A DNA stretch of 64,000 nt from Dickeya aquatica (GTDB lineage Bacteria; Pseudomonadota; Gammaproteobacteria; Enterobacterales; Enterobacteriaceae): NCBI RefSeq assembly GCF_900095885.1, contig NZ_LT615367.1, forward strand, positions 3,286,001 to 3,350,000, given 5' to 3'. The position numbers and the translations under genes are program-made. Shown piece by piece: positions 17,879 to 30,255 of the stretch; position 1 is the first letter of the stretch; each line of letters begins with the position of its first letter. A model generated the notes under the pieces. The model saw only the letters and a program-made list of their open reading frames with translations. It searched no databases and was not told the origin of the DNA.

Positions 17879-18475
17879 TTATGACAAACCCAGCGCCCGT
17901 TTTACCGGGGCGAAGCTGCGTCTGTGGTGGAGGGTGGCTCCCAGTGTCGCCAATTTCTCAAGATGATAGGCGGTCGGGTAACCTTTATGCTGCGCAAAAC
18001 CATAGTCGGGAAATTGCTTATCCAGCTCATGCATTTCACGATCGCGTGTGACTTTGGCCAAAATAGAAGCCGCGCTGATTTCGGCAACGCGGTTGTCACC
18101 TTTGACCACCGCCTGTGCGGGCATTGGTAACGCCGGGCAGCGATTACCGTCAATCAGTACCCAATCCGGCACCACCGGCAACCCCGCCACCGCGCGCTGC
18201 ATTGCCAGCATGGTGGCATGAAGGATATTCAGGGCATCAATCTCGTGTGGCTCTGCACGCCCCAGACTCCACGCCAGCGCTTTTTCACGAATTTCGTCAT
18301 ACAACGCCGAACGGCGCTTTTCGCTGAGTTTTTTGGAATCCGCCAGGCCAACAATCGGCCGTGACGGGTCCAGAATGACGGCAGCCGTCACCACCGCACC
18401 CACCAGCGGGCCGCGCCCGACTTCATCAACGCCGGCAATGTAGCGCGCCTGCGGATAAATAAATACATCACTCAT
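17879..18475 (-). CDS. rnhB: Ribonuclease HII
   Basis: 198 residues from ATG 18475, which overlaps the lpxB stop in an ATGA junction and gives the same length as E. coli RnhB. A second ATG three codons upstream (18484) is possible. The enzyme cuts RNA in RNA-DNA hybrids and single ribonucleotides in DNA. Catalytic acidic residues are in [10 protein letters not shown] and in VLIDGNR; the conserved [22 protein letters not shown] is present. Between lpxB and dnaE as in E. coli. Confidence 0.96.
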   Translation of the reverse strand: MSDVFIYPQARYIAGVDEVGRGPLVGAVVTAAVILDPSRPIVGLADSKKLSEKRRSALYDEIREKALAWSLGRAEPHEIDALNILHATMLAMQRAVAGLPVVPDWVLIDGNRCPALPMPAQAVVKGDNRVAEISAASILAKVTRDREMHELDKQFPDYGFAQHKGYPTAYHLEKLATLGATLHHRRSFAPVKRALGLS

Positions 18476-19617
18476 GAATGCCATAACTCCAGTACAGCCC
18501 GTGCGGCCTGTTCATCGGCGTTGCAGCGAATTTGCTCGTGCAGGTGCAAGAAATCCTGCTGTAACTGTTGGGCTGCTTGCGCGCCTTCAAGCCAGGGTAA
18601 CAATGCGTCCGCGAGGTTGTCCGGTGTGCAGTCTTCTTGCAGTAACTCACGAACCAGCTCGCGCCCGGCCAGGAGATTAGGCAGCGACACCCACGGTGTT
18701 TTCACCAGCCGCTTTGCCAGCCAAAACGTAAACGGCTTCATGCGATAACCGACCACCATCGGGCTTTTCGCCAGCATGCACTCCAGTGCCGCCGTACCGG
18801 AGGCCAGTAATGTCGCGTCACTGGCAATCATCGCCTCACGCGCCTGCCCATCCAGTAAATGCACCGCCATATCGGGTGCCACCTCGGCTTTAATGCGTTC
18901 AAATTGCTCCCGACGACGCACATTGACCAGCGGCACCAGCACCTCAAGCTCAGGATAACGCTGGCGTAATTGTCGCGCTGTCGCCAGAAAATCGGCACTG
19001 AGCATCTCCACTTCGGCGCTGCGGCTTCCCGGCAGTAACGCCAGACACCGCGCATCTGGCGAAATGCCTAGCGTCTGGCGCGCAGCCCGCTTGTCCGGGT
19101 GCAGCGGCATGGCATCCGCCATGGTATGGCCGATAAAACGGCATGGCACATTAAAGCGGTCATAAAAGGCTTTTTCGAACGGCAGGAAAGCCAGCACCAA
19201 ATCGGTCGCTTTGGCAATTTTAAACACCCGCTTCTGCCGCCAGGCCCATACCGACGGGCTGACGTAATGAATGGTTTTAATGCCGTTTTGCTTAAGGCGA
19301 CCTTCCAGCGTGATGTTGAAATCAGGCGCATCTATCCCGACAAACACATCGGGCTTGAGCGCGCGAAAGCGCTGTGTCAGGTCACGGCGAATCTTCAGCA
19401 GGCGCGGCAAGCGCCCCAGCACCTCTACGATGCCCATCACCGCCAACTCCTCCATCTCATACCAGGCTTCGCAACCTTCAGCCTGCATAAGGGGGCCGGC
19501 AACACCGACAAAACGGGCGTCAGGGTAATGGGTTTTTAGCGCACGGATAAGACCCGCACCCAGAATGTCGCCGGAAGTTTCTCCGGCAACCAGGCCAATC
19601 GTCAGGGGACGTGTCAT
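18472..19617 (-). CDS. lpxB: Lipid-A-disaccharide synthase
   Basis: 381 residues. This GT-B-fold glycosyltransferase of family 19 joins UDP-2,3-diacylglucosamine and lipid X to the lipid A disaccharide at the inner membrane. Visible family signatures are [15 protein letters not shown] at the N-terminus, [35 protein letters not shown] and the C-terminal donor-site region [23 protein letters not shown]. It starts 3 bp after lpxA and overlaps rnhB by 4 bp. Confidence 0.98.
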   Translation of the reverse strand: MTRPLTIGLVAGETSGDILGAGLIRALKTHYPDARFVGVAGPLMQAEGCEAWYEMEELAVMGIVEVLGRLPRLLKIRRDLTQRFRALKPDVFVGIDAPDFNITLEGRLKQNGIKTIHYVSPSVWAWRQKRVFKIAKATDLVLAFLPFEKAFYDRFNVPCRFIGHTMADAMPLHPDKRAARQTLGISPDARCLALLPGSRSAEVEMLSADFLATARQLRQRYPELEVLVPLVNVRRREQFERIKAEVAPDMAVHLLDGQAREAMIASDATLLASGTAALECMLAKSPMVVGYRMKPFTFWLAKRLVKTPWVSLPNLLAGRELVRELLQEDCTPDNLADALLPWLEGAQAAQQLQQDFLHLHEQIRCNADEQAARAVLELWHS

Positions 19618-19620
19618 AAC

Positions 19621-20409
19621 TTAACGGATGATCCCACGCGTGGAGCGGGTAAAGAAATCGAGGTAGGCTTGCACCGCCGGGTGATCGGCCGCCAGAGCCT
19701 CAAGATCGGCTTTCACTTCATCCAGCGTTTTGCCACTGCGGTAAATCAGCTTGTAAGCGTTACGGATAGCGTGCAGCGTGTCTTTCTCAAACCCACGGCG
19801 CTTAAGCCCTTCGATATTGATACCAAATGGCGTCGCGTGATTACCCTGCGCAATCAAATACGGCGGCACATCCTGGGCAACGCCAGAGCAGCCCCCCACC
19901 ATAACATGCGCGCCGATGACGCAGAACTGATGCACCGCTGTCATGCCGCCGATAATCGCAAAATCATCTACCGACACATGCCCACCCAACGTGGCATTGT
20001 TCGCCAGAATACAACGATTACCCACCACGCAGTCATGAGCGATATGGGTGTTGATCATCAGCAGGTTATCATTGCCGACTTTGGTCAACCCACCGCCTTG
20101 TTCCGTACCACGATGAATGGTCACACTTTCGCGAATACGGTTACGATCGCCCACTTCAACACGAGTCGGTTCACCGGCGTATTTCAGGTCCTGATTAACC
20201 TCACCGATGGTGACAAACTGATAGATTTGGTTATCACAGCCAATTTTGGTGATACCGTTGACCACAACATGTGACTTCAACACGGTACCCGCACCAATTT
20301 CAACCTGCGGGCCGATATGGCAAAACGGCCCAATGTGTACTCCGGCACCAATAACAGCGCCATCTTCTACGATGGAACTCGGATGAACAAAGGCGGTTGG
20401 ATCAATCAC
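19621..20409 (-). CDS. lpxA: UDP-N-acetylglucosamine acyltransferase
   Basis: 262 residues, the E. coli length. The first enzyme of lipid A synthesis: it moves a hydroxyacyl group from ACP to the 3-OH of UDP-GlcNAc. The first two-thirds is a left-handed beta-helix of hexapeptide repeats ([16 protein letters not shown]...). The catalytic His lies in [13 protein letters not shown] (about 125), and a helical C-terminus follows. Starts 3 bp after fabZ. Confidence 0.98.
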   Translation of the reverse strand: MIDPTAFVHPSSIVEDGAVIGAGVHIGPFCHIGPQVEIGAGTVLKSHVVVNGITKIGCDNQIYQFVTIGEVNQDLKYAGEPTRVEVGDRNRIRESVTIHRGTEQGGGLTKVGNDNLLMINTHIAHDCVVGNRCILANNATLGGHVSVDDFAIIGGMTAVHQFCVIGAHVMVGGCSGVAQDVPPYLIAQGNHATPFGINIEGLKRRGFEKDTLHAIRNAYKLIYRSGKTLDEVKADLEALAADHPAVQAYLDFFTRSTRGIIR

Positions 20410-20412
20410 TAA

Positions 20413-20868
20413 TTAGCCCTCCCGACGGCGTGCGCACATCATTTCTGCTTCGCAGGCAATTTCACCATCAACTTTAGCCACACCTTTGAATCGTGCAATG
20501 CCACGACGCTCTTTAATGAATTCCACTTCCAGAATCATCTGATCTCCCGGTGCCACCGGGCGCTTAAAGCGGGCTTCATCAACGGCGGCAAAGTAGTACA
20601 GCTCCCCAGGTTCCAGTTTACCCAGGCTTTTGAATGCCAAAATACCGGTGGCTTGCGCCATCGCTTCCAGAATTAATACACCGGGGAAAATCGGTTTGCC
20701 GGGAAAATGCCCCTGAAAAAAGGGTTCATTGAAAGAGACATTTTTTACCGCGCGCAGGAATCTTCCTTTCTCAAAATCCAGTACACGATCCACCAGCAAG
20801 AACGGATAGCGGTGCGGTAGTAGATCCAGAATCTCTTCAATATGCAGAGTTTGCGTGTCTGTATTCAA
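20413..20868 (-). CDS. fabZ: 3-hydroxyacyl-ACP dehydratase FabZ
   Basis: 151 residues, the E. coli length. Hot-dog-fold dehydratase of the fatty acid elongation cycle. The active-site His is in [13 protein letters not shown], and the Glu on the long helix is in [12 protein letters not shown]. The N-terminal [15 protein letters not shown] is diagnostic. It shares the hydroxyacyl-ACP pool with LpxA and LpxD, its operon neighbours. 146 bp separate it from lpxD. Confidence 0.98.
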   Translation of the reverse strand: MNTDTQTLHIEEILDLLPHRYPFLLVDRVLDFEKGRFLRAVKNVSFNEPFFQGHFPGKPIFPGVLILEAMAQATGILAFKSLGKLEPGELYYFAAVDEARFKRPVAPGDQMILEVEFIKERRGIARFKGVAKVDGEIACEAEMMCARRREG

Positions 20869-21014
20869 AATACGCTTCCTGTCAATAAAACGATATCAAC
20901 AACACGGCCTGCATTTCCCCAGCAAGGGAGGGGACAACATGCAGGCCGCAGATAAAAATTACGTGTTCCGGCGTTCAGCTTCACCGGTGATGCAACATCA
21001 AGACCATCCACGAA

Positions 21015-22037
21015 TCAATGTTCGCCGAGCTTACTCTCCAGCGCTTTGAGCCGTTTACTCATCTCATCAATGTTCATCACTAACGCCGCAGTCTTACGCC
21101 AGACCTTGTTTGGCTGCAACGGGATACCAGATGAATAGACGCCAGGTTCAGTAATCGGCCGCATCACCATTCCCATCCCTGTTACAGTGACTTTATCGCA
21201 GATCTCCATATGACCATTGATAACACTGGCACCACCGATCATGCAGTAACGACCAATTTTCAGGCTGCCTGCCATGATAACGCCACCGGCAACCGCCGTA
21301 TTGTCACCAATCACAACGTTGTGTGCAATCTGACATTGGTTATCGATGATAACGCCGTTACCGATGAGGGTATCGTCCAGCGCCCCGCGATCGATGGTGG
21401 TACTGGCACCGATCTCGACACGATCGCCAATCCTCACGGTTCCCAGCTGCGGAATTTTGATCCAGTTACCGCGATCGTTGGCATAACCAAAACCATCAGA
21501 ACCAATGACTGCACCAGACTGAATCAGGCACTGCTCGCCCATCACAACGTTGTGATAGACGGTGACATTAGCCCACAGGCGTGTCCTGGCACCAATCCGG
21601 GTATTCTTGCCGATAAAGCAGCCAGCGCCAATCACGGCACCATCACCCAGCTCAACGCCAGATTCAATGACCGTATTGGCACCGACAGAAACCCCATCTC
21701 CTAAACACGCATCAGGTGCAATGACCGCTGAAGGGGCAATACCCTGCGCAGGCGCAGGCGTTGTATCCATCAACTGCGCCATACGCGCATAGGCCAAATA
21801 GGGATTCTTCACCACCAGCGCGGCGGTCTGGCAAAACGGCAAATCAGCTTCTGTCAGCACCACCGCAGAAGCCTGAATGTGACTCAACTGCTCACGATAG
21901 CGGCTATCGGATAAAAATGTAATCTGTCCTGCCTGCGCTGAATGCATAGAAGCAACAGCGGTGATGACGATATCGCCATCACCGTGCAATTGTGCATCCA
22001 ACTGTTGAGCCAAGGCGTCCAGTCGAATTGAAAACAT
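21015..22037 (-). CDS. lpxD: UDP-3-O-acylglucosamine N-acyltransferase
   Basis: 340 residues. Third enzyme of lipid A synthesis. The N-terminal uridine-binding domain is followed by hexapeptide-repeat beta-helix coils ([19 protein letters not shown]), the catalytic His in [18 protein letters not shown] (about 239) and a C-terminal helix. Starts 3 bp after skp. Confidence 0.98.
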   Translation of the reverse strand: MFSIRLDALAQQLDAQLHGDGDIVITAVASMHSAQAGQITFLSDSRYREQLSHIQASAVVLTEADLPFCQTAALVVKNPYLAYARMAQLMDTTPAPAQGIAPSAVIAPDACLGDGVSVGANTVIESGVELGDGAVIGAGCFIGKNTRIGARTRLWANVTVYHNVVMGEQCLIQSGAVIGSDGFGYANDRGNWIKIPQLGTVRIGDRVEIGASTTIDRGALDDTLIGNGVIIDNQCQIAHNVVIGDNTAVAGGVIMAGSLKIGRYCMIGGASVINGHMEICDKVTVTGMGMVMRPITEPGVYSSGIPLQPNKVWRKTAALVMNIDEMSKRLKALESKLGEH

Positions 22038-22040
22038 GTG

Positions 22041-22538
22041 TTATTTAACCTGTTTCAGCACATCAGCTGTAATGTCTTTGGCGTTATCAGCATAAGCAAT
22101 GGCGTTCGCGTCAATCACCACGTCATAGCCCTGCTTGCTGGCTACTGATTTCACAGCATCCTGAATGCGGCTCAGGATTTTGTTGCGCTCTTCCATTTGA
22201 CGGCGACGATTGTCCTGATCAAATGCCTGCGCTTTGCTGGAGAACTGCTCACGCTGAGCCATCACATCTTTTTCCATTTTGCTGCGATCGCTGGCTTTCA
22301 TTGTTGAGCCGTCACGCTGCAATTTCTGCATTTTATCTTGCAGGTCGCGTTCCATTGCCTGTAGTTCAGAAGCACGGCCTTTGAACTCGTTTTCCAGCTG
22401 TTTAGCGACAGTTTCACGCTGTGGCAACTGTTGGAAAATGCTGGAAACGTTGACAATGGCAATCTTGTCAGCAGCCTGTGCACCGGCGGAGACCGCCAGC
22501 GTTAAACCTAAACCTGCGGCATACAACCACTTTTTCAC
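22041..22538 (-). CDS. skp: Periplasmic chaperone Skp (OmpH)
   Basis: 165 residues. The start is GTG 22538, preceded by AGGAG, and gives the canonical [21 protein letters not shown] signal peptide; an ATG at 22610 would lie upstream of the signal sequence. The mature protein begins [17 protein letters not shown] and contains the long coiled-coil tentacles (about residues 45-130) that hold unfolded outer-membrane proteins. The C-terminus [11 protein letters not shown] is canonical. Follows bamA by 129 bp. Confidence 0.95.
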   Translation of the reverse strand: MKKWLYAAGLGLTLAVSAGAQAADKIAIVNVSSIFQQLPQRETVAKQLENEFKGRASELQAMERDLQDKMQKLQRDGSTMKASDRSKMEKDVMAQREQFSSKAQAFDQDNRRRQMEERNKILSRIQDAVKSVASKQGYDVVIDANAIAYADNAKDITADVLKQVK

Positions 22539-22667
22539 TTTAAAACTCCTCACCCTAAGTATTTCTGCGCACATGGCGCTTATCGTAATCACAGCACCGG
22601 GGTGACACATCAGGCAACCCCGGATACTGATGATATGCTACTTTTCTCAAACGTCGGGAGGATTCCG

Positions 22668-25085
22668 TTACCAGGTCTTACCGATATTAAACTGGAATTG
22701 CTCCGACTTATCGCCATCGTGTTTCTTAAACGGCTGAGCATAAGAGAACACCAACGGCCCCAATGGCGACATCCACTGCACGGCAAGCCCCGACGACATA
22801 CGAATATTGCCCGGCGTACTGTAGTCTGGTACACCCGCAGCCAGCGTTTGCGCGGTATTTTCCCAATGCGTATCCCATACTGTACCGGCATCAATAAAGA
22901 ATGAGGTACGTACCGAACTGGCATACTTATCACTGATAAACGGTGTCGGGACAATCAGCTCAGCACTGGCCACCGCCATCGCATTACCACCGACAGCATC
23001 ACTCATCTTGCTTGGGTTAATGCTACAAGACGACACGTTGCTTGAAGTACACCCCGTATAATAAGCCGCCTTCGGCCCGATGGTGTTCGAGCGGAAACCG
23101 CGCACGGTGCTTGAACCGCCGGCAAAGAAGTTGTCGTAGAACGGCACTTCCTTGCCACCTAAACCATCACCATAACCGGCTTTGGTTCTGGCCATCAGCA
23201 CCCAGTTATGGCTTTCACTCAGCGGGTAGTAACTCGCTGAATCAAAGGTGAGCTTATAGTATTCGTTGTCTGAACCCGGCACGGTCACCTTGGCATTCAG
23301 GCTGGCGCGGTTACCCGCTGTCGGGAAGAAGCCACGGTCGAGGTTGTTATATGTCCAGCCCGACGTCAGGAAATAATCGTTAGCACTGAAGCTGGCGCTA
23401 GAGGTGGTACTCGGATCCGGGTTCGAACCCGCCTTGTTGAGATAACGCCACATCGCTACCTGAGGTTTCATATCAGACAGGGAGTTGTGCACGTAATCCA
23501 GTCCCAGACGTAACGAGTTATTCTCGTTGATGGGGAAGCCCAGTGTCGTGCCTACACCATAACTCTGGTTGGTATAGTCAGACAGATCGGCATCCAGCGC
23601 CTTGAAGTTGTTATAGAAAATACGACCACCGAGACTCACGCCATCTACCGTAAAATACGGGTCAGTCATCGACAGTTCGATATAGGTTTGGTAGTCGTTG
23701 CGGGTTCCGCTAATCCCGACGGAATTACCGGTTCCCAGCCAGTTATCCTGCTGTACACCAGCCTGGAAGCTAATCCCACTTTCTGTTCCGAAACCCACCC
23801 CGAAGTTCAGGCTACCGGTATTGCGCTCTTTGACCTTGTACACCACATCAACTTGATCGGGTGTTCCCGGTACGCGCTGGGTTTCAACATCCACGCTTTC
23901 GAAGTAGCCGAGACGGTTAAGACGCTCCTTGCCTTGCTGCACCAGGTCGTTACCCAGCCATCCGCCTTCCATTTGGCGCATTTCACGACGCAGAACAGAA
24001 TCTTTGGAGACATCATTGCCGTCAAAACGAATACGGCGCACGGTAAAGCGGTTACCCGCATCCACATTAATATTCAACCGTACTGTTTTGTCCGCATCGC
24101 TGATTTCAGGCTGCGTGACCACCCGGGGATAGGCATAGCCGTAACGCCCAAGCAGTTTCTTAATTTCCTCTTCCATCTTGGTGACTTTGGTGCCGTTATA
24201 CAGCTCACCTGGCTGAATACGCGTCAAGTCTTCGATTTCAGTCGCATGACCGACCAGGTTGCCACGCACCGCTACACCGGACAGCTTGTACTGCTCACCT
24301 TCGGTAATATTGATGGTGATGTAGATGCCTTTTTTGTCCGGCGTCAGGCTTACCTGAGTCGAATCGATATTGAAACGCGCGTAGCCGCGATCGAGATAGA
24401 AGCTGCGCAGGGTTTCCAGATCCCCTGACAGTTTTTGTTTCTCATACTTACGATCGCCCACCACGTTCCACCAGGGCACTTCATCACGCAACTGGAAGCG
24501 GGAAATCAGTTCATCGGTATTAAAGGATTTATTACCGACAATGTTGATCTGTTGGATCTTGGCGGACACACCTTCAGTGAAAACCAGCTTGAGGTCAACG
24601 CGATTGCGCGGCAGCGGTGTGACAACCGCTTTAACCGTCGCACTGTACTTGCCCACGCTGTAGTAGAAATCTTCCAACCCTTTTTCAATGTTGGATAAGG
24701 TGGTACGGTCCAGCGCCTCGCCGACGCGTACACCGGATGCTTCCAGATTCTCCTTGAGCATCTCCTCTTTCACCGCTTTGTTACCGGAGAAAGTGAGACT
24801 GGCGATAGTCGGACGTTCTTTCACCTGAATCAAGAGGGCATTCCCGTCACGCAGGACGCGAACATCTTCAAAATTTCCGGTGGCAAACAAAGCCCGGATG
24901 GTGTTACCGATATCTTCGTCAGTGATAGTATCTCCCACCCGAACAGGCATGCTGAGCAGTGCCGCACCGACGGCAACCCGTTGCAGGCCCTCGAAATGAA
25001 TGTCTTTCACTACGAATCCGTCTGCACCGTATACGGTGGCGCTGCCAAACAGCAGCGACGCTATGAGCAACTTTTTCATCGCCAT
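22668..25085 (-). CDS. bamA: Outer membrane assembly factor BamA
   Basis: 805 residues. Essential core of the BAM complex, which inserts beta-barrel proteins in the outer membrane. A signal peptide ([18 protein letters not shown]) precedes five POTRA domains (about 22-420) and a 16-strand barrel with the loop-6 motif STVRGF near 660. The last residues, NIGKTW, end in an aromatic residue. A Ser/Thr-rich stretch around residue 560 and the Cys-containing loop near 685 are places where this protein may differ from relatives. 34 bp after rseP. Confidence 0.98.
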   Translation of the reverse strand: MAMKKLLIASLLFGSATVYGADGFVVKDIHFEGLQRVAVGAALLSMPVRVGDTITDEDIGNTIRALFATGNFEDVRVLRDGNALLIQVKERPTIASLTFSGNKAVKEEMLKENLEASGVRVGEALDRTTLSNIEKGLEDFYYSVGKYSATVKAVVTPLPRNRVDLKLVFTEGVSAKIQQINIVGNKSFNTDELISRFQLRDEVPWWNVVGDRKYEKQKLSGDLETLRSFYLDRGYARFNIDSTQVSLTPDKKGIYITINITEGEQYKLSGVAVRGNLVGHATEIEDLTRIQPGELYNGTKVTKMEEEIKKLLGRYGYAYPRVVTQPEISDADKTVRLNINVDAGNRFTVRRIRFDGNDVSKDSVLRREMRQMEGGWLGNDLVQQGKERLNRLGYFESVDVETQRVPGTPDQVDVVYKVKERNTGSLNFGVGFGTESGISFQAGVQQDNWLGTGNSVGISGTRNDYQTYIELSMTDPYFTVDGVSLGGRIFYNNFKALDADLSDYTNQSYGVGTTLGFPINENNSLRLGLDYVHNSLSDMKPQVAMWRYLNKAGSNPDPSTTSSASFSANDYFLTSGWTYNNLDRGFFPTAGNRASLNAKVTVPGSDNEYYKLTFDSASYYPLSESHNWVLMARTKAGYGDGLGGKEVPFYDNFFAGGSSTVRGFRSNTIGPKAAYYTGCTSSNVSSCSINPSKMSDAVGGNAMAVASAELIVPTPFISDKYASSVRTSFFIDAGTVWDTHWENTAQTLAAGVPDYSTPGNIRMSSGLAVQWMSPLGPLVFSYAQPFKKHDGDKSEQFQFNIGKTW

Positions 25086-25119
25086 CGTTGTTATGCGTTT
25101 TTCCTAACCTGATCCACAC

Positions 25120-26475
25120 CTAAAGGCGGGAAAAATCATTGAAAAGTGCAAGCCCCATTAGCATCATCAGCAACACTGTGCCAACACGATAACTAACATC
25201 CTGCACACGCTCGGAAACCGGTCCGCCCTTCAGCTTTTCAATCGCCAGAAAAAGCAGATGCCCCCCATCAAGTACCGGCAGAGGAAACAGATTGATTATG
25301 CCCAGATTGACGCTGATCAGCGCCAAAAACATCAGGTAATACACCAACCCGTAATCTGCTGACATGCCTGCTCCCTGCGCAATCGAAATCGGTCCGCTCA
25401 GGTTGTTCAGTTTCACGTCTCCGGTGATAAGCTTACCCAGCATGCTGACGGTCAGCTTCATCAGTTGCCAGGTTTTGTCCCCAGCGACATAGATGGCGCT
25501 AAACGGCCCATACTGACGTACCGTTTTATACTCAGCAGGCAAAGGTGTCACCGTTGGCACCACACCTGCAAAACCCTCCAGCCGGTCTTTGCCCACTGAC
25601 TTACTCTCTGGTGTTAAGGTGACAGAGAGCACACTGCCACGTCTTTCCACCTCAAGATCGACCGGTTTGCCAGGATTATCACGCACGGCAAGCACAAATT
25701 GCTGCCAGCGCACCAATGGCTGACCACCGACTTTAACGATCCTGTCTGCGACTTGCAAACCGGCCTTCTCTGCGGCTGAATGCGGTTGGACCTGCGCCAG
25801 CACCGCGTCAACCTGAGGCCCTTTCGGCATAATACCCAGCGAAACGACCGGGTCCTGACGTTCAGGATCAAACTGCCAGTTCCGTAATTCAAGTCGCATG
25901 AGGGATGCCTGAGAGTGGCCCAGCGCCACGGTTTCCATCGACACATCCGGCTCACCGATTTTGCCAATCAAAGCCAGACGCGCGCTATCCCAGTCAGGCG
26001 TTTCGATACCATCAATCGACTTTAGTTCCATTCCCGGCGAAATTTGCGCCTGGGCAGCAATCGATCCGGGCAAGACTTCGCCTACCACCGGGCGCACACC
26101 TGGCACACCAATGATGAATACCAGCCAATAGGCGATAACCGCAAAGATAAAGTTAGCTATCGGCCCGGCACTCACGATGGCCGCTCGCTGCCAAACCGTT
26201 TTATGGTTGAACGCGCGGGACTGAAGCTCGACGGGAACCGGAGCCACTCGGCCATCAAGCATCTTCACATATCCCCCCAAGGGGATAAGCGCTATCACAT
26301 ACTCGGTACCCAGCCGGTCTCGACGCCGCCACAGAGCCTTGCCAAAACCAATGGAGAAACGCTCAACGCTCACGCCACAACGACGGGCCACCCAGAAATG
26401 ACCAAATTCATGTACCGTAATGAGCACACCGAGTGCAACAATAAACGCAGCCAGGCTCCAGAGAACATTCAGCAT
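25120..26475 (-). CDS. rseP: Site-2 protease RseP (sigma-E pathway)
   Basis: 451 residues. Intramembrane zinc metalloprotease that cleaves RseA to release sigma-E and clears signal peptides. HEFGH lies in the first membrane helix (about 22-26), and the LDG motif in [11 protein letters not shown] in the third. Two tandem periplasmic PDZ domains fill about 115-310, and the final helix ends LFNDFSRL. Its place between cdsA and bamA matches E. coli and links envelope-stress control with barrel assembly. Confidence 0.98.
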   Translation of the reverse strand: MLNVLWSLAAFIVALGVLITVHEFGHFWVARRCGVSVERFSIGFGKALWRRRDRLGTEYVIALIPLGGYVKMLDGRVAPVPVELQSRAFNHKTVWQRAAIVSAGPIANFIFAVIAYWLVFIIGVPGVRPVVGEVLPGSIAAQAQISPGMELKSIDGIETPDWDSARLALIGKIGEPDVSMETVALGHSQASLMRLELRNWQFDPERQDPVVSLGIMPKGPQVDAVLAQVQPHSAAEKAGLQVADRIVKVGGQPLVRWQQFVLAVRDNPGKPVDLEVERRGSVLSVTLTPESKSVGKDRLEGFAGVVPTVTPLPAEYKTVRQYGPFSAIYVAGDKTWQLMKLTVSMLGKLITGDVKLNNLSGPISIAQGAGMSADYGLVYYLMFLALISVNLGIINLFPLPVLDGGHLLFLAIEKLKGGPVSERVQDVSYRVGTVLLMMLMGLALFNDFSRL

Positions 26476-26496
26476 AAGCAGACTTTACCTGTATTC

Positions 26497-27354
26497 CTAA
26501 ACGGCCTTAAACAGCAACAACATCAAACATGAAAATACCGGTATCGCCGCTGTCAGGCTATCAATCCGATCCAAAATGCCGCCATGTCCCGGGATAATGT
26601 GACCGCTGTCTTTAATACCCGCCTCACGTTTGAACATACTTTCGGTCAAATCCCCCAGAACCGATGCCAGCGTCGCTATCACCGAACACACCAGCAAGGT
26701 TGAGGTTGGCAGAGATAGTGGCGCGTAATGGCTAAACAACAGTGCAATCGCCGCTGAGGTCGCCAGGCCACCGCAGAACCCTTCCCAGGTTTTTCCAGGC
26801 GACACCCGGGGAGACAATTTATGCCGCCCAAACAGTTTGCCAAACAGGTACGCGCCACTGTCTGCCCCCCAGACCAGCACCATGACATACAACAGCCACC
26901 ATGCGCCGGTAAAAGGATTCGCGTCATATCCAAATTGACGCAACACCACCATACCCCAGAAAAAAGGAACGATGGTCAGTAATCCAAAAATCAGGCGTAG
27001 TACGCGTGAATGACGCCACAGCGCGGCAGAAGAAGGATAAAACAGCACCAGCAACAATGCCACACACCACCAGGCGAGCGAAAACCACAGAGGCAGGCAC
27101 ACCTGTGATGAGGCAACGGCATGGAGATAATCCGGCAGCGTCAGCAACATTCCCGCCAATAAAAGGCCACAGGCGATAGCCAGCATGAAGCGTTGTGTGT
27201 AAGAAACCAGCCCCGCCAGTTGCCCCCACTCCCAGGCCGCCAGCATACACACAACCAGCGTGACCAGAGAAAAGGCTAAGGGTGGCAGGAAAAACAGCGC
27301 CACAATCACTAAAGGGATCAGGACGAGCGCAGTAATCAGGCGATACTTCAGCAA
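26497..27354 (-). CDS. cdsA: Phosphatidate cytidylyltransferase
   Basis: 285 residues, the E. coli length, with about eight hydrophobic helices. It makes CDP-diacylglycerol from phosphatidate and CTP. The family signature near the C-terminus covers SMFKREAGIKDSGHIIPGHG and GILDRIDSL. Between uppS and rseP with short gaps (9 and 21 bp), so co-transcribed. Confidence 0.97.
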   Translation of the reverse strand: MLKYRLITALVLIPLVIVALFFLPPLAFSLVTLVVCMLAAWEWGQLAGLVSYTQRFMLAIACGLLLAGMLLTLPDYLHAVASSQVCLPLWFSLAWWCVALLLVLFYPSSAALWRHSRVLRLIFGLLTIVPFFWGMVVLRQFGYDANPFTGAWWLLYVMVLVWGADSGAYLFGKLFGRHKLSPRVSPGKTWEGFCGGLATSAAIALLFSHYAPLSLPTSTLLVCSVIATLASVLGDLTESMFKREAGIKDSGHIIPGHGGILDRIDSLTAAIPVFSCLMLLLFKAV

Positions 27355-27363
27355 AAAAACCCC

Positions 27364-28125
27364 TTACGATGCATTGGCATCGACAGGTGTAGTTCCCCCA
27401 AAGCGACGCTCACGTTGAGCAAAGGCATGAATGGCACCTTCAAAGGTTTGTTCGTCAAAATCCGGCCAGAGAACATCGGTAAAATAGAATTCTGCATACG
27501 CAATCTGCCATAACAGAAAATTACTGATGCGATGTTCGCCACCGGTTCTTATTACTAAATCAACCGGAGCCAGATCGCTTAAACATACATATCGGCACAG
27601 GGTCGATTCATCTATGCTATCAGGACGTAACACGCCTTCCTGAACCTGTTCGGCTATTTTTCTGACCCCGTGGATAATATCCCAACGCCCACCATAATTC
27701 GCAGCAATATTCAGCACCAGCCCGGTATTATTTTCCGTTACCGATTCAGAGCGGCGAATAAGCGCCTGCAAACGTGAGCTAAAACGACTGATATCGCCAA
27801 TAACCTGTAAGCGGACATTGTGCTTGTGCAAGTTTTTGACTTCACTGTTCAGCACCCGCACAAACAGCTCCATCAACGCAGAGACTTCCTGCGCCGGGCG
27901 ATTCCAGTTTTCACTGCTGAATGCATACAGGGTTAACGCCTCAAGGCGTTGAGCAACCGCATAACTGATAGCCCGGCGAACTGACTTTACCCCTGCCTGA
28001 TGGCCGAAGACCCTAAGCTTTCCCCTCTGTTTGGCCCAACGACCATTGCCATCCATGATGATTGCTACGTGGCGCGGGCCGCCAGGTAACAACTGCTGGC
28101 TCTCGTGTTGATTTTCGCAGGGCAT
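27364..28125 (-). CDS. uppS: Undecaprenyl diphosphate synthase (IspU/UppS)
   Basis: 253 residues from ATG 28125, the E. coli length; a TTG-initiated frame from 28146 is possible but lacks a ribosome-binding site. Cis-prenyltransferase that makes the C55 carrier lipid for peptidoglycan and O-antigen. The active site is HVAIIMDGNGRWAK, with YAFSSENWNRP, LNIAANYGGRWDI, DLVIRTGGEHRISNFL and LWPDFDEQ as further conserved blocks. Confidence 0.96.
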   Translation of the reverse strand: MPCENQHESQQLLPGGPRHVAIIMDGNGRWAKQRGKLRVFGHQAGVKSVRRAISYAVAQRLEALTLYAFSSENWNRPAQEVSALMELFVRVLNSEVKNLHKHNVRLQVIGDISRFSSRLQALIRRSESVTENNTGLVLNIAANYGGRWDIIHGVRKIAEQVQEGVLRPDSIDESTLCRYVCLSDLAPVDLVIRTGGEHRISNFLLWQIAYAEFYFTDVLWPDFDEQTFEGAIHAFAQRERRFGGTTPVDANAS

Positions 28126-28190
28126 AGCGCGTCTTGATGTCCTCAAGCAAGAAAGTAACTATTTCAGTCGTAACCTAATCCTGACTGCAT

Positions 28191-28215
28191 AAAAAAAGCT
28201 GTGAACACACAGCTT
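28191..28215 (-). terminator. Hairpin terminator/attenuator between dxr and uppS
   Basis: Stem AAGCTGTG / CACAGCTT with a 4-base loop, followed on the minus strand by a run of T. It could end dxr transcripts or reduce read-through into uppS. Confidence 0.75.
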
Positions 28216-28303
28216 CCTGTCACCGTAGCGTTTTCTCTGCCACATGTAAGCGGCGCAAACTATACCATTTCAGGCGCAACGGAACAAACACACCCGCGTC
28301 AGG

Positions 28304-29497
28304 TTACTGATAACGTCGCAGAACATCTTCTGCTGTATGCCTTGCCCAGCGGTCAATCGATAGCACATCTTCAACACACTGCGGTTCAGGTAGGGTTAGC
28401 TGCGCCAATACATGCTGGCTGATAGCCGCGATATCGGTAAAACGAACACCCCCCTGTAAAAACGCCGCCACCGCGATTTCATTGGCAGCATTAAGCGCGG
28501 TTGTCGCCGCCTGGCCTTGTTCACAGGCATCGATCGCCAGCCCTAAACAGGGGTAACGGTGAAAATCCGGGGCGGAAAACGTCAACCCACCAGACTGGCA
28601 AAAGTCGAGCGCGGGTGCGCCGGAAAACACCCTGTCAGGGTAAGACATCGCATAGGCAATCGGCGTACGCATATCAGGTGAACCGAGCTGCGCCATCACA
28701 CTGCCATCACGGTAACGCACCATTGAATGAATAACCGACTGAGGATGAATGATGACTTCCATCTGCGCACGTGAGGCGTTAAACAACCAGCGTGCCTCAA
28801 TGTACTCCAGCCCTTTATTCATCATGGTGGCGGAGTCTACCGAAATCTTGCGCCCCATAGACCAGTTAGGATGCGCACACGCCTGCTCCGGCGTCACATC
28901 GCACAGAGACGCCAGCGGCCGCTCACGAAACGGGCCGCCAGAACCGGTCAGCACAATGCGTTCAACGCCAAATTGCGTCAGCGAAGCATATCCCAGTTGC
29001 TGCTGGACGGGCTCAGGTAAACTCTGAAAAATCGCACTATGTTCACTGTCAACCGGTAACAGTTGCGCACCGCTTTTCGCCACTTCATCCATGAACAAAC
29101 GCCCACAGGTCACCAGTGACTCTTTATTCGCCAACAACACGCGTTTTCCCGCCCGAATGGCTGCAAGCGTAGGTAGTAGCCCTGCTGCACCAACGATAGC
29201 CGCCATCACCTGATCGACATCATCCAGTGCAGCAAGCTCACATGCGGCCTGCTCACCACTGAGCACATGCGTATGGCATCCCTCGGCGCTCAGGCGCTGG
29301 CGAAGCTCTCGGGCACTATCCTCATCGGCCATTGCCGCATAGGCTGGGCGAAACATCAGGCACTGTTCTGCCATTAAAGAGACATTGCGCCCTGCAACCA
29401 ACGCTTTTATCGAAAACGCATCCGGGTTGGCTCTGACAACCGCCAGAGAACTGACGCCAATAGAACCGGTAGAGCCGAGGATAGTCAGTTGTTTCAT
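28304..29497 (-). CDS. dxr: 1-deoxy-D-xylulose 5-phosphate reductoisomerase
   Basis: 397 residues. Second step of the MEP isoprenoid pathway: converts DXP to MEP with NADPH. The N-terminal Rossmann motif is [14 protein letters not shown]. The metal-binding and catalytic segments are [13 protein letters not shown] and [18 protein letters not shown], and the flexible flap region is TGSGGPFRE. The product feeds, through IPP, the uppS reaction encoded next. Confidence 0.98.
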   Translation of the reverse strand: MKQLTILGSTGSIGVSSLAVVRANPDAFSIKALVAGRNVSLMAEQCLMFRPAYAAMADEDSARELRQRLSAEGCHTHVLSGEQAACELAALDDVDQVMAAIVGAAGLLPTLAAIRAGKRVLLANKESLVTCGRLFMDEVAKSGAQLLPVDSEHSAIFQSLPEPVQQQLGYASLTQFGVERIVLTGSGGPFRERPLASLCDVTPEQACAHPNWSMGRKISVDSATMMNKGLEYIEARWLFNASRAQMEVIIHPQSVIHSMVRYRDGSVMAQLGSPDMRTPIAYAMSYPDRVFSGAPALDFCQSGGLTFSAPDFHRYPCLGLAIDACEQGQAATTALNAANEIAVAAFLQGGVRFTDIAAISQHVLAQLTLPEPQCVEDVLSIDRWARHTAEDVLRRYQ

Positions 29498-29628
29498 GCA
29501 TACACCCTGATAGAACTGGGTTGGAAATGGGTCAATCGCCAGTCTTATGTCAGCGCCATACCGTCGATGAAGGAAGTGTGGCTATCTGGATGATGAGAGC
29601 CGTGCCCCCCAGGACAACACCGGGCGCT

Positions 29629-29679
29629 AAAAAATAAAACGCCGCAGGAGGGCGGGCTGACCCGCACCTGCCAGCGGCG
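29629..29679 (-). terminator. Intrinsic terminator after frr
   Basis: A long GC-rich stem on the minus strand with outer arms CGCCGC / GCGGCG (29674-29679 and 29640-29645) and an inner GCGGG / CCCGC, then TTTTATTTTTT. Between frr and dxr. Confidence 0.85.
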
Positions 29680-29697
29680 CGACAGTACATCAACGGA

Positions 29698-30255
29698 TCA
29701 AAAATCCATCAATTCTTTTTCTTTCTCAGCCAAAGACGTATCGATCTTCTTGATGAAACCGTCGGTCAGCTTCTGGACATCATCCTGAGCGCGGCGTTCA
29801 TCATCTTCGCTGATGGCTTTATCTTTCAACTGAGCTTTCAGTTTATCATTTGCATCACGACGCACATTGCGCACGGATACTCGGCCTTGCTCTGCTTCGC
29901 CGCGCACGACTTTGATAAGATCTTTACGGCGCTCTTCGGTCAACGGCGGCAACGGAACACGAATAACACTTCCCGCAGACATCGGGTTAAGCCCAAGATC
30001 GGAAGCCATAATCGCTTTTTCTACCGCCGGGCCCAGGGTACGATCAAAAACCGTTACCGCCAGAGTACGGGCATCTTCCACCACGACATTCGCCAGCTGG
30101 CGCAACGGCGTCGAGCTGCCGTAATATTCGACGTAAATGCCATCAAGCAGGCTCGGTGAAGCACGGCCAGTACGGATTTTACTGATTTGGTTCTTAAATG
30201 CGTCTACGCATTTTTCCATGCGCGTTTCAGCGTCTTTTCTGATTTCATTAATCAC
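29698..30255 (-). CDS. frr: Ribosome recycling factor
   Basis: 185 residues, the E. coli length. A tRNA-mimic protein that splits post-termination ribosomes with EF-G. Conserved blocks: [54 protein letters not shown] and [16 protein letters not shown]. Followed by a strong terminator; pyrH lies 139 bp upstream. Confidence 0.98.
   Translation of the reverse strand: MINEIRKDAETRMEKCVDAFKNQISKIRTGRASPSLLDGIYVEYYGSSTPLRQLANVVVEDARTLAVTVFDRTLGPAVEKAIMASDLGLNPMSAGSVIRVPLPPLTEERRKDLIKVVRGEAEQGRVSVRNVRRDANDKLKAQLKDKAISEDDERRAQDDVQKLTDGFIKKIDTSLAEKEKELMDF

Noticed and set aside
23688..24428. 246-residue plus-strand open frame
   Set aside because: Antisense to bamA; no family similarity and no site.
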